From Candidatus Micrarchaeota archaeon (GTDB lineage Archaea > Micrarchaeota > Micrarchaeia > Micrarchaeales > Micrarchaeaceae), in the NCBI GenBank assembly GCA_028866575.1, contig JAGWHU010000002.1, forward strand, positions 62,001 to 126,000: DNA of 64,000 bases. Direction: 5' to 3'. Position 1 is the first letter of the stretch. Every line of letters begins with the position of its first letter. The translations under genes were made by a program, and so were the position numbers. Shown one piece after another: positions 57,425-64,000 of this stretch. The notes under the pieces were generated by a model. The model worked only from the letters and a program-made list of their open reading frames with translations, was not told where the DNA came from and searched no databases.

Positions 57425-59140
57425 CTACTTGGATATGAATATGAACTGCATCCTCTCCTTGTCGTCAAGTATGCAGAACCCGAACCTCTCCAGCTGAACT
57501 ATCTCCCTTTCCCTTAGGCTTGAGGCGTAGGATTCTATGTAGCCCTCGTTTACCCTCAGGCTGTCCTTCCTGAATCTGCCCTCATCGTCAAGCGGCGCAT
57601 CCGGCACGAGTATCCTGCACTTCAGGTAATTGCCGTCGCATACCCACTGCACCCTCCTTTCAGGCTCCCTGTCGGTAATCTCGCCTTTCAGCGAGTCGTC
57701 CTCCCTTGAAACGCTTACGCTGAACAGCTCCTTGAGGCGAAGTATGTCTCCATCTTTAACGGATGATGCATCATCGCCGCTTATGTAGAGGCTGTTCCTT
57801 ACGGTGTATTTCCTGGCGCCCATGTCGATGGAGGGGTGCAGCCTTATCTCGACATCTCGCTGCATCAGGCCCTTGACCTCAAGGTCCACGGGCGCGGGCA
57901 CATAGTACAGGCGCCTGGCCTCCCCGTCTATGATCCTCTTGTTGCAGGACATTAGGGAGCCGATGTCCACAACGCTGTCTGTTATGCTCATCCCGAATCC
58001 CAGCACGAATTCCTTTATGGCGCTTGGCCTGACGCCCCTCCTCCTCAACGCCGCGATTGTGACCAGCCTTGGATCGTCGAAACCGCTTAGCAGGCCATCG
58101 CTCACGAGCGCGCGTATCTCCCGCTTCTGGCGCGGCTGCCCCTTTATCGATATCCTGCCGTGAAGGTGCATGCTTGGCCTCCTCATTTGCAGGTAATCAA
58201 GCACCATGTCGTAGAGCGCGCCCCTCAATTCGTATTCCTTGGTCCTTATGGCATCGGTAACCCCGAACATGGAATCGTTTATGGGCGTGTTGAAGTCGTA
58301 CGTTGGCCAGACTACGTATTTCGTGCCCTGCCTGTAATGCGCATGCTTCTTAACGCGCATTATTGTGGGATCCCTAAGCGCGGTGTTCTGCGACTTCATA
58401 TCGCCCTTTATCCTTAGCACTATCCTTTCCTCGTCGTAGCGGTTCTGCAGCATGGATTCGAACTTCTCCGAGTTTTCTTCCGGGCCCGCATTCCTGTGCG
58501 CGCATTCCTTGCCCTCAAACCTGTCCGATTTTATCGTTTCGCCGGCGCATTCGCATGCGTATGCCTTTCCCAGCTTTATGAGCTTCCTTGCGCATTCGTA
58601 TATCGCTTCCATGTTGTCGCTGGCGTAATACTCCTTGTCGAACTTTATGCCAAGCCATTCAAGGTCGCTTTTTGCCGCATCGACGAATTCCTGCTTCTCC
58701 TTTTCGGGGTTTGTGTCGTCAAAATATAGGAATGCCTTGCCATCGTATATCCTTGCGAACTCCTTGGCCAGGAAGGCAGCGCTCGCATGCCCTATGTGCA
58801 GGTAGCCGCTGGGCTCCGGGGCGAACCTTGTGGAGAAGCTGCCCCTTGCAGCTCCGTCCAGCTCCATCCTGGGCTTCGAGGTTGCCTCCACTTTCATCTC
58901 GTACTGCCTCTCGAATTCGGCCTCGTAAGCGGAATACTCCCTGCCAAGCTCCTCCTTCGAAAGCGAGTTTATTTCATCGACGACCCTTTTCGCTTCAAGC
59001 TTCAGCTCGTTCACGCTTTCCTTCGGCACCGACCTGGCGACCTTGGCGAGCACGTTCTCGACGCGCGCCTTGCCGTAATCCATTGCGTTCTTTATCGCGT
59101 ACTTCCTGAGTTCGCTTATTATTTCTTTTTTTAGGGCCAT
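57425..59140 (-). CDS. gltX: Glutamyl-tRNA synthetase (archaeal type)
   Basis: A 571-aa class I aminoacyl-tRNA synthetase. The HIGH-type motif lies in FAPEPSGYLHIGHASAAFLA near residues 107-126, FDDTNPEKEKQEF follows near 142, and LLSGFDDPRLVTIAALRRRG matches the archaeal GluRS/GlnRS block downstream of the KMSKS site. In that site the usual Leu-Ser-Thr-Ser-Lys reads GQPRQKR, a notable change with Lys retained. It charges tRNA-Glu and in archaea often also tRNA-Gln. Confidence 0.95.
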   Translation of the reverse strand: MALKKEIISELRKYAIKNAMDYGKARVENVLAKVARSVPKESVNELKLEAKRVVDEINSLSKEELGREYSAYEAEFERQYEMKVEATSKPRMELDGAARGSFSTRFAPEPSGYLHIGHASAAFLAKEFARIYDGKAFLYFDDTNPEKEKQEFVDAAKSDLEWLGIKFDKEYYASDNMEAIYECARKLIKLGKAYACECAGETIKSDRFEGKECAHRNAGPEENSEKFESMLQNRYDEERIVLRIKGDMKSQNTALRDPTIMRVKKHAHYRQGTKYVVWPTYDFNTPINDSMFGVTDAIRTKEYELRGALYDMVLDYLQMRRPSMHLHGRISIKGQPRQKREIRALVSDGLLSGFDDPRLVTIAALRRRGVRPSAIKEFVLGFGMSITDSVVDIGSLMSCNKRIIDGEARRLYYVPAPVDLEVKGLMQRDVEIRLHPSIDMGARKYTVRNSLYISGDDASSVKDGDILRLKELFSVSVSREDDSLKGEITDREPERRVQWVCDGNYLKCRILVPDAPLDDEGRFRKDSLRVNEGYIESYASSLREREIVQLERFGFCILDDKERMQFIFISK

Positions 59141-59148
59141 CGGATCAA

Positions 59149-59895
59149 CTAGCCCGAATTGTTAGCATTTGGAATGCTGTTTGAAGGTGTTGAGTTGGTT
59201 GTATTTGTTTTTGAGATGCTGTTTGCAACTGTCGTTGTTGCGGTTGAGGATGTTGGCGCGGTTGAATTGGCGCTGCTGTTGGATGCCGAGCCGTTTGACG
59301 AGCCCAGGCTGACCCTGAACTGGTTGTTGTACACGCTCCCGTTCCTTAGTAGGAGGGCGGATATCCCCACGCTTATCGTGGAGTTCAGGGGCACCACGCT
59401 GGCCATATAAACGGAGTAATTGCTTATAGGCACGTAAACGCCTATCGGTGCGTTGTTGTAGTGTAGCTGCACGCTGCTGGGAAGCCTTATGTAAGCGTTG
59501 GAGCCGACCCTTGCGGTGCCGTTGCCCAGGTCTTTGTAAAGCCATTGCTGGAGAGCGTAGGCCGACATGTTGGAATTGAGTATCAGCTGGAAGGTGCCGT
59601 TCGTCTCTATGTAGTTCTGCACGCTTCCGGTGGATTCCAGCTGCGAGACCGCGTCCGCAAGCCTGCTTTTTGAGGAATTCGTCGCGTTGACTGGCGACAC
59701 GTATGCTACGCTGCCGTATTCGTACACTATCGCGTTGGAGTCGCCAGTGGCGAATACAGTCGCCTGGGACTTGATCGTGGTCGTGGTGCTGCTTGCGCCG
59801 CCGTTGTTGCTGAATGCAGCGTATGATGTCAGGAATATAACAGCAACAAAAACTGATCCTAGGAAGAATATGAGTTTCTTCTTGTTCGCGTCCAT
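59149..59895 (-). CDS. Membrane-anchored Ser/Asn/Thr-rich protein
   Basis: A 248-aa protein with one N-terminal transmembrane helix (residues ~8-28), an ectodomain of about 150 residues, and a C-terminal tail rich in Ser, Asn and Thr (residues ~200-248). No family is recognised. The ATG at 59895 was chosen because the longer frame adds only a non-conserved lead. Its gene lies 8 bp downstream in the direction of GluRS, so the two may be co-transcribed. Confidence 0.7.
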   Translation of the reverse strand: MDANKKKLIFFLGSVFVAVIFLTSYAAFSNNGGASSTTTTIKSQATVFATGDSNAIVYEYGSVAYVSPVNATNSSKSRLADAVSQLESTGSVQNYIETNGTFQLILNSNMSAYALQQWLYKDLGNGTARVGSNAYIRLPSSVQLHYNNAPIGVYVPISNYSVYMASVVPLNSTISVGISALLLRNGSVYNNQFRVSLGSSNGSASNSSANSTAPTSSTATTTVANSISKTNTTNSTPSNSIPNANNSG

Positions 59896-60004
59896 TGATA
59901 CACCGTGTAATGCCAACGATAATTTATGCATTCGGATTGCTCCATTACGTCAAAAGTATTTTATTCATATAATATAAAGTTATTTTGCCTTGAGGGGTAA
60001 TATT

Positions 60005-60727
60005 ATGGTATTTAAAGACGGCGACTTTTTAGAAGTGGAATACAGCGCATGGACAGCTGCGGACGACAACCTGATAGCTACTACTGACGAGAAGAAGGCC
60101 AAGGAGGGCGGAATATACGACGGCCACACGCGATACGGGCCGGTGCTCGTGGTGCTGGGCTCAAACAGCGTGATAAAGGGCCTTGACAGGGAGCTCAGGT
60201 CAGCAGGCATGAACGAGGCGAAGAAGATGACGTTCAAGCCGGCGGATGCCTTCGGTGAGAGGGAGCTTGACCTTATAAGGGTAATGCCCATAGCGGAATT
60301 CAGGAAGCGCGACATAGACCCGTACCCAGGGCTTGAGGTCAACATAGACAACGCCGTTGCAATCGTGAAGAGCGTGAACTCCGGAAGGGTGACTGTTGAC
60401 CTGAATCACCGCTATGCGGGACAGGACGTGACCTACGAGATAAAGGTGACAAAGCACCTCACCTCAGAAGTTGAGATGATAAACGCGCTTGGCAAGACGT
60501 ACAGCGTCGAGCCCAGCAAAGCTGAGGTAAAAGGCAAGACAATAAGCATAGGCTTCAACGATGCGGTAAAGAAGAATTCCGACTATTTCGTCGGCAGGGC
60601 AAACCTGATAGCATCGCTATTCACATACTTCAAGGAAATTGAAAGGATAGAGGTAAGCGAGGAATACCTGAGGCCCAAGCAGGACGATGTCAAGGCGGAA
60701 GGCGACAAGCAGCCAGCTGAAAAGTAA
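60005..60727 (+). CDS. slyD: FKBP-type peptidyl-prolyl isomerase (SlyD-like)
   Basis: The 240-aa cytoplasmic protein has an FKBP domain split by an inserted flap, as in SlyD and archaeal long-type FKBPs: GDFLEVEYSAWTAADDNLIA near residues 6-25, VLVVLGSNSVIKGLDREL near 47-64, an AFGERELDLIRVMP segment near 82, and DLNHRYAGQDVTYEIKVTK near 132-150. A C-terminal domain of ~85 residues follows. It helps fold proteins. The ATG at 60005 has GAGGGG upstream. A TATA-like ATATAATATAAA lies at 59966-59977. Confidence 0.9.
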   Translation: MVFKDGDFLEVEYSAWTAADDNLIATTDEKKAKEGGIYDGHTRYGPVLVVLGSNSVIKGLDRELRSAGMNEAKKMTFKPADAFGERELDLIRVMPIAEFRKRDIDPYPGLEVNIDNAVAIVKSVNSGRVTVDLNHRYAGQDVTYEIKVTKHLTSEVEMINALGKTYSVEPSKAEVKGKTISIGFNDAVKKNSDYFVGRANLIASLFTYFKEIERIEVSEEYLRPKQDDVKAEGDKQPAEK

Positions 60728-60786
60728 AAGGCTGAAGAAAATGTTTATATATTATGGCGTTCGTTAGTCTATCTATTCAACCAGTG

Positions 60787-61017
60787 ATGTCAATGTCTAG
60801 CACATCCAGTATCGCATACCGATACATACCCAGGAAGGGCGCAACAAAGAGGGAGATAAACAGGGAGATCAGGCACGAGAGCAGGAGCATAACTGCGGTT
60901 TTGAGGGGCAAGAAAAGCCTTGAGCTTCTGGAGGTCCCGGAGAACTTGGACTCTGCGGTTTTTATGGGAAGCCCGTTAAAGACAAAAGCGCACAGCATGC
61001 TAAGGAGCAGCTATTGA
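60787..61017 (+). CDS. Small basic protein
   Basis: A 76-aa Arg/Ser/Lys-rich protein with no recognised domain. RYIPRKGATKREINREIRHE is a basic helix that could bind RNA or DNA. The ATG at 60787 lies about 30 bp after a TATA-like GTTTATATATTA (60743-60754). A T-rich terminator follows the stop. Confidence 0.55.
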   Translation: MSMSSTSSIAYRYIPRKGATKREINREIRHESRSITAVLRGKKSLELLEVPENLDSAVFMGSPLKTKAHSMLRSSY

Positions 61018-61025
61018 GCCGAATA

Positions 61026-61050
61026 TCTTTTTCTTTTTTTCTTTGTTTTA
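61026..61050 (+). terminator. T-rich terminator
   Basis: CTTTTTCTTTTTTTCTTTG and a further TTTTA follow the stop of the small basic protein. The predicted TTG start of the next gene lies within this run, so that gene may start further in. Confidence 0.55.
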
Positions 61051-61741
61051 TTCCCAACATTGTACGAGTGATAAAACGGCCACGATAGACATATTGAGGT
61101 TTTACAACAGGGCAGAGCACAACGCGCTGAAGTTGAGGGCCTCGGAGGACAGGAGCGTAGGGCAGATGCTGCTCCTCGACATAGCAAGCTCCTCCTATAT
61201 AGCGGGAGGATACTTCCAATACGAAAATGCGCTGAAGCCGGTAAGCGAGGCGTACAGCATAAAGGACATAGAGGATTTCTACAGGAGGATAGGGCCGGTG
61301 CAGAACGGCGGAGCCCTGGGCGAGTTCCTTTCCGCGGCGATAAACCTGAAAATAAGGGAAAGGCAATCGGTGGTGCTTGACAACAAGGGCATCAAGCTCC
61401 ATGGGATAGGCCTGTTCCAGGAGCGCGGCGCAATAATAATACCGAACGACGTAGGATCCAGCGTGGCGCAATGCATGAGAGGTGGCAGCATACTTATCAG
61501 GGGCAATGCGGAATACGACCTTGGAATATACGGCTCAGGGGGCGAGGTCGTGCTCTTCGGCAATTCCAAGTCAAGGGCGGGATACGGAATAAGCGGGATC
61601 AACCTTTTCATAATAGGCAATTCAGGGGAAATGCTCGGGGAGAACTCCCTATCAAATTCGATCATAACCGTAACAGGATCCTACGGCAGGGCGGACAGCT
61701 GCTGCGCGATGATAAGGACGGAGCTGCCGCTGCCACGCTGA
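61043..61741 (+). CDS. GXGXG beta-helix domain protein (FwdC/GltB C-terminal-like)
   Basis: A 232-aa protein whose C-terminal half has the right-handed beta-helix repeat of the GXGXG family: RGGSILIRGNAEYDLGIYG, EVVLFGNSKSRAGYGISG, NLFIIGNSGEMLGENSLS. This domain forms a scaffold in glutamate synthase and formylmethanofuran dehydrogenase; here it stands alone with an N-terminal helical part. The start is unsure (TTG at 61043 or further in). It converges with Spt4 after 21 bp. Confidence 0.72.
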   Translation: MFYSQHCTSDKTATIDILRFYNRAEHNALKLRASEDRSVGQMLLLDIASSSYIAGGYFQYENALKPVSEAYSIKDIEDFYRRIGPVQNGGALGEFLSAAINLKIRERQSVVLDNKGIKLHGIGLFQERGAIIIPNDVGSSVAQCMRGGSILIRGNAEYDLGIYGSGGEVVLFGNSKSRAGYGISGINLFIIGNSGEMLGENSLSNSIITVTGSYGRADSCCAMIRTELPLPR

Positions 61742-61762
61742 AATTGTAAAACAGCCTCGGAT

Positions 61763-61954
61763 TCAGGACTTTATGTTTATGGCATATGTGCTGTTAAGCT
61801 TCACTCCGAGGAGCTTGGCTATTGACGACTTCTCCGCGTTTATTATTATCGCGTAGCCGCTCCACTTTGTGGTAAGGTCCCTTGAGCTGCAGCTGGGGCA
61901 CACGTCCCCGTGGCTTATTACGAGCCTGCAATTCCTGCATGCCTTCTCTTCCAT
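61763..61954 (-). CDS. spt4: Transcription elongation factor Spt4 (RpoE'')
   Basis: The 63-aa protein has the zinc ribbon CRNC (residues ~6-9) and CPSC (19-22) followed by WSGYAIIINAEKSSIAKLLG, a close match to archaeal Spt4. It pairs with Spt5 to close the clamp of RNA polymerase and support elongation. It sits 16 bp downstream of the Rpo7 gene, the usual archaeal order. Confidence 0.93.
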   Translation of the reverse strand: MEEKACRNCRLVISHGDVCPSCSSRDLTTKWSGYAIIINAEKSSIAKLLGVKLNSTYAINIKS

Positions 61955-61970
61955 GTTTTCATCTCATTTG

Positions 61971-62561
61971 CTATTTTTTCCTCCTGTGGCTGCCGCTTCC
62001 CCTCTGGACCCTGGCCTTGTAGCGCTCGCCCTCGTTTATCCATTCCTGCTTGCCCAGGCCATCGGGCTTCATCGTAAGCGCTATCTTGGAGTCCTTTACG
62101 GAGTTCTTCATGCTTATGGTCGATATCTTTGCGAAGACCAGGTCGCCCTTCTTCAGCGTCCTGCCGCTCTTCTTGGATACGAATGCCGGTACCTTCCTGT
62201 CAAAGGAAAGGAAATCATTTGTTATCTGCGAGACGTGGACAAGCCCGTCTATCGGGCCTATCCTTATGAATGCCCCGAATTCCGCTAGTTCAGTCACCTC
62301 CCCAGCGACAACCTCCTCGACATAGGGCATGTACGTGAGCATGTCGAACTCTGCATCGTGGTGCAGGGACGGGTCCCCGGCGTATATTATCCCGTCGCTG
62401 ACGTCCCTTATGTTGAACACCGCCACTATTACGCCCAGGCTCTTGTCGATGGTGCCCTCGTATTTCCTCTTGAGCACGTCGGTTGCGACCTCCTCTATGT
62501 CCTTGTCGAAATGCTCTGGGGATATCTTGAATGTGTCCTTCACGGAATGTATGTAGTACAT
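61971..62561 (-). CDS. rpo7: DNA-directed RNA polymerase subunit Rpo7 (RpoE1)
   Basis: The 196-aa protein has the N-terminal tip domain ending GVIVAVFNIRDVSDGIIYAG near residues 46-65 and an S1 domain GEVTELAEFGAFIRIGPIDG near 91-110 with GLVHVSQI. With Rpo4 it forms the stalk that contacts DNA and RNA. I chose the ATG at 62561; a GTG three codons upstream is also possible. The conserved order PIN - Rpo7 - Spt4 supports the call. Confidence 0.95.
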   Translation of the reverse strand: MYYIHSVKDTFKISPEHFDKDIEEVATDVLKRKYEGTIDKSLGVIVAVFNIRDVSDGIIYAGDPSLHHDAEFDMLTYMPYVEEVVAGEVTELAEFGAFIRIGPIDGLVHVSQITNDFLSFDRKVPAFVSKKSGRTLKKGDLVFAKISTISMKNSVKDSKIALTMKPDGLGKQEWINEGERYKARVQRGSGSHRRKK

Positions 62562-62580
62562 CAATATCACTCGTTAAACA

Positions 62581-62961
62581 TCACTGGAAATCTTTCAGAA
62601 GCCCGCTCTTCGATACCTTGAGAACCTTTACCCTTGACCTGGCAAGCTTCCTGGCGAGGACAGTGTCGTTGGTTACGACCATGGTGCCCTTGCGCTTCGG
62701 AGCCGTATTTAGTATCCACTTGTCCGGGTATGTGGATATATTATCAACGTTAATCTTTTTAGCCTTTAGCTCAAGCAGCGCCACCCTTGCCCTAAGCCCT
62801 TTTGCGCCCCTGTTCGCGGATAATCTGGTAAGCTCGTTTATTATGCCCCTGGAAACGAGCTGCCTGTATTCGGGAAAGGCGCTTTTCAGCGTCTCGAATA
62901 TGTTCCTGTTGTAGGAGAATCCGTACAGGATGGAGCTTGTGTCTATTATCACTCTCTTCAT
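62581..62961 (-). CDS. PIN-domain protein (Fcf1/Utp24-like)
   Basis: A 126-aa PIN protein with the acidic residues in place: VIIDTSSILYGFS near residues 3-15, INELTRLS near 41, PDKWIL near 80 and VVTND near 96. Archaeal members next to rpoE1-spt4 are of the Fcf1/Utp24 type and are thought to act in rRNA processing; that role is inference. The start ATG is at 62961. It lies 19 bp upstream of the rpo7 start. Confidence 0.85.
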   Translation of the reverse strand: MKRVIIDTSSILYGFSYNRNIFETLKSAFPEYRQLVSRGIINELTRLSANRGAKGLRARVALLELKAKKINVDNISTYPDKWILNTAPKRKGTMVVTNDTVLARKLARSRVKVLKVSKSGLLKDFQ

Positions 62962-63112
62962 GCGAACCCACAGTCTCGGCGCATGTACGTTGATTGCCAA
63001 TTCTCCAAAAAAGACAAAAAAACTGGCATATATTGATACATGTACCAGTATACTAATTACCCTAGAAACCTATATATATCTGCCAAATTATAAGCTAATT
63101 AAGGTGTATAAA

Positions 63113-63397
63113 ATGCCACTTAAAACTAAGGATTCAACAAAGGACCTCTCAAGGCTTGAGCAGCACATAGGGAAGCAGGTCTGGGTAAACGACATTGACG
63201 GCTATGCCGAGTACAAGGGAACGCTGCACAGGGTCAACGCCAGGAAGGGCATAGTGGAGATAAAATTCCCGAACGATTCAAGGCTTGAGGTAATACCGCT
63301 CAGCGTCCTGGAGGAGAACCACATGGTAACGCTATACGAGGGAAACGTGACCAGGAAGAGCCTGAAGGACCGCGCGAGAGAGATTGCGGAATTCTGA
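63113..63397 (+). CDS. Small Sm-fold-like protein
   Basis: A 94-aa protein with a core of five short beta strands and basic loops. The pattern IGKQVWVNDIDGYAEYKGTL followed by VEIKFPNDSRLEVIPLS resembles an Sm-like fold by size and hydrophobic pattern, but the Sm signatures are not clear, so this is a weak inference. AGGTGTATAAAATG gives it a good ribosome-binding site. The preceding 150 bp have a TATA-like TATATATA at 63071-63078. Confidence 0.6.
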   Translation: MPLKTKDSTKDLSRLEQHIGKQVWVNDIDGYAEYKGTLHRVNARKGIVEIKFPNDSRLEVIPLSVLEENHMVTLYEGNVTRKSLKDRAREIAEF

Positions 63398-63404
63398 ATT
63401 CTGA

Positions 63405-63830
63405 TTAATACCTTACCCCTCTCCAGTCGTATCTTGTCCTGTGGGGGTGCAATGCCACTGGATGCTCAACCTTGGGCGCCTTGCTCAGCAGCTTTTCCAT
63501 GTAACGCTGCAGTACTATTGCGCTGTTGTGCTTCTCGTCGATCGTGGCGTATACGAAAGTTACAGGGTCCGTGGATTGCAATATGCTCAACAGCTTAAGG
63601 GCCGCCTTGTTGCCTTCCAGCTCTTTCAGGTACCTGCTCCGGAATTCCACCCATTTCTTTGGGTCGTGCATGTACCATTTCCTGAGCTCGTGCGAAGGCG
63701 CGACGTTCCTGATCCAGATGTCGACGTTTGGGGTATTCCGCCTTATCCCCCTGGGCCACAGCCTGTCGACCAGGATCTTGACCCCGTCTGTTATGTAGAA
63801 CTTCTCGTAAACCCTCTTTACAAGTATCAT
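63405..63830 (-). CDS. DUF488 / YeaO-like protein
   Basis: The 141-aa protein fits the YeaO branch of DUF488: VKRVYEKFYITDGVKILVDR near residues 4-23, LWPRGIRR, a W-Y-M-HDPKKW region near 51-58, and FVYATIDEKHNSAIVLQRYM near 92-111. Function unknown. It is a different branch from the island DUF488 at 43623. It converges with the Sm-like gene. Confidence 0.87.
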   Translation of the reverse strand: MILVKRVYEKFYITDGVKILVDRLWPRGIRRNTPNVDIWIRNVAPSHELRKWYMHDPKKWVEFRSRYLKELEGNKAALKLLSILQSTDPVTFVYATIDEKHNSAIVLQRYMEKLLSKAPKVEHPVALHPHRTRYDWRGVRY

Positions 63831-63904
63831 TCATAGCACTACTTAGATTAAAGCAGTATGGTATTTAAAGATTATCTGATTATTCTCTTTAAGGAAGGGA
63901 TCGG

Positions 63905-64000
63905 ATGCCAATAGACAGGTACGATAGGGGGACCAAGGAGATAGCAAAAAGGAGGGTCTTTGTATTCATTTTGCTCATAGGGCTCATAGCAATAGGCCCG
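63905..64000 (+). CDS. N-terminal part of a membrane protein, cut by the window edge
   Basis: The 32 visible codons begin at an ATG with GGAAGGG upstream and TATA-like GTATTTAAAGATT at 63861-63873. A basic lead (RYDRGTKEIAKRR) is followed by a hydrophobic helix, so it starts as a type II membrane or signal-anchored protein. Family cannot be told. Confidence 0.55.
   Translation, partial: MPIDRYDRGTKEIAKRRVFVFILLIGLIAIGP

Noticed and set aside
62930-63112. Extension of the Sm-like gene
   Set aside because: It would overlap the divergent PIN gene and contains promoter sequence; an ATG with a good ribosome-binding site lies at 63113.

Overview
The window looks like chromosome of a small DPANN-type archaeon, most likely Micrarchaeota (ARMAN) or a close relative. 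Archaeal markers are 16S and 5S rRNA, uS13-uS4-uS11, a PriL/PriX-type primase subunit, fibrillarin, Rpo7-Spt4, archaeal GluRS, TATA boxes 25-30 bp upstream of often leaderless starts, and tRNA introns at unusual positions. The lineage call is an inference. Most of the window is moderately GC-rich; two blocks, about 7.05-8.66 kb and 40.2-48.4 kb, are clearly AT-rich and look acquired. The 16S and 5S genes are about 3.4 kb apart on opposite strands, and no 23S gene is present, so the rRNA genes are unlinked.

1-9.9 kb: a membrane-anchored repeat protein, 5S rRNA, a secreted transglycosylase-fold protein, a primase subunit, two tandem DEDD exonuclease paralogs and 16S rRNA. The last ~45 nt of 16S and ~85-130 bp downstream, including the 3' strand of the pre-16S processing stem, are duplicated around one small gene. 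AT-rich DinB and SGNH-hydrolase genes follow, then a degenerate LAGLIDADG protein and an RNHCP protein. 9.9-17.7 kb: carbon metabolism, with fumarase, succinate dehydrogenase A-B-membrane anchor (ATGA overlaps) plus a 56-aa membrane ORF, and malic enzyme.

17.7-40 kb: ribosomal proteins, Nudix hydrolase, NAD(P)H-hydrate dehydratase, a methyltransferase between two intron-containing tRNA genes (Ser-GGA and Lys-UUU, both interrupted in the T-loop by related introns), peroxiredoxin, an ABC-2 exporter, a DUF981-like and an RnfD-like membrane protein, VapBC, glutamine synthetase, several secreted or membrane proteins, a paralogous hypothetical pair, pentapeptide protein, GNAT, TspO, DUF432-MscS, DUF998, DUF1801 and an AhpD-like protein.

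40-48.5 kb: the most unusual part. Seven direct repeats divide it into segments of about 0.5-1.9 kb, each carrying one to three accessory genes (Ser/Asn/Gln-rich secreted protein, SRPBCC, DUF488, hemerythrin, RibD-like reductase, and two homologous copies of an unrecognised two-gene module); a 2H phosphoesterase gene lies just outside the first repeat. All repeats share a decamer from the 3' end of the tRNA-Asn gene at the right end. Three also share ~85 bp of tRNA-flanking sequence with a hairpin whose stem is constant and whose 7-nt loop varies. It reads as a cassette-like array built outward from a tRNA 3' end, with no recombinase in view.

48.5-64 kb: secreted and pilin-like proteins, a response regulator and a large GAF/PAS histidine kinase, a HEPN-like protein, fibrillarin, zinc-ribbon TPR protein, GluRS, an SlyD-like PPIase, a GXGXG-domain protein, Spt4-Rpo7-PIN, an Sm-fold-sized protein, a YeaO-like DUF488 protein and a truncated ORF at the right edge.
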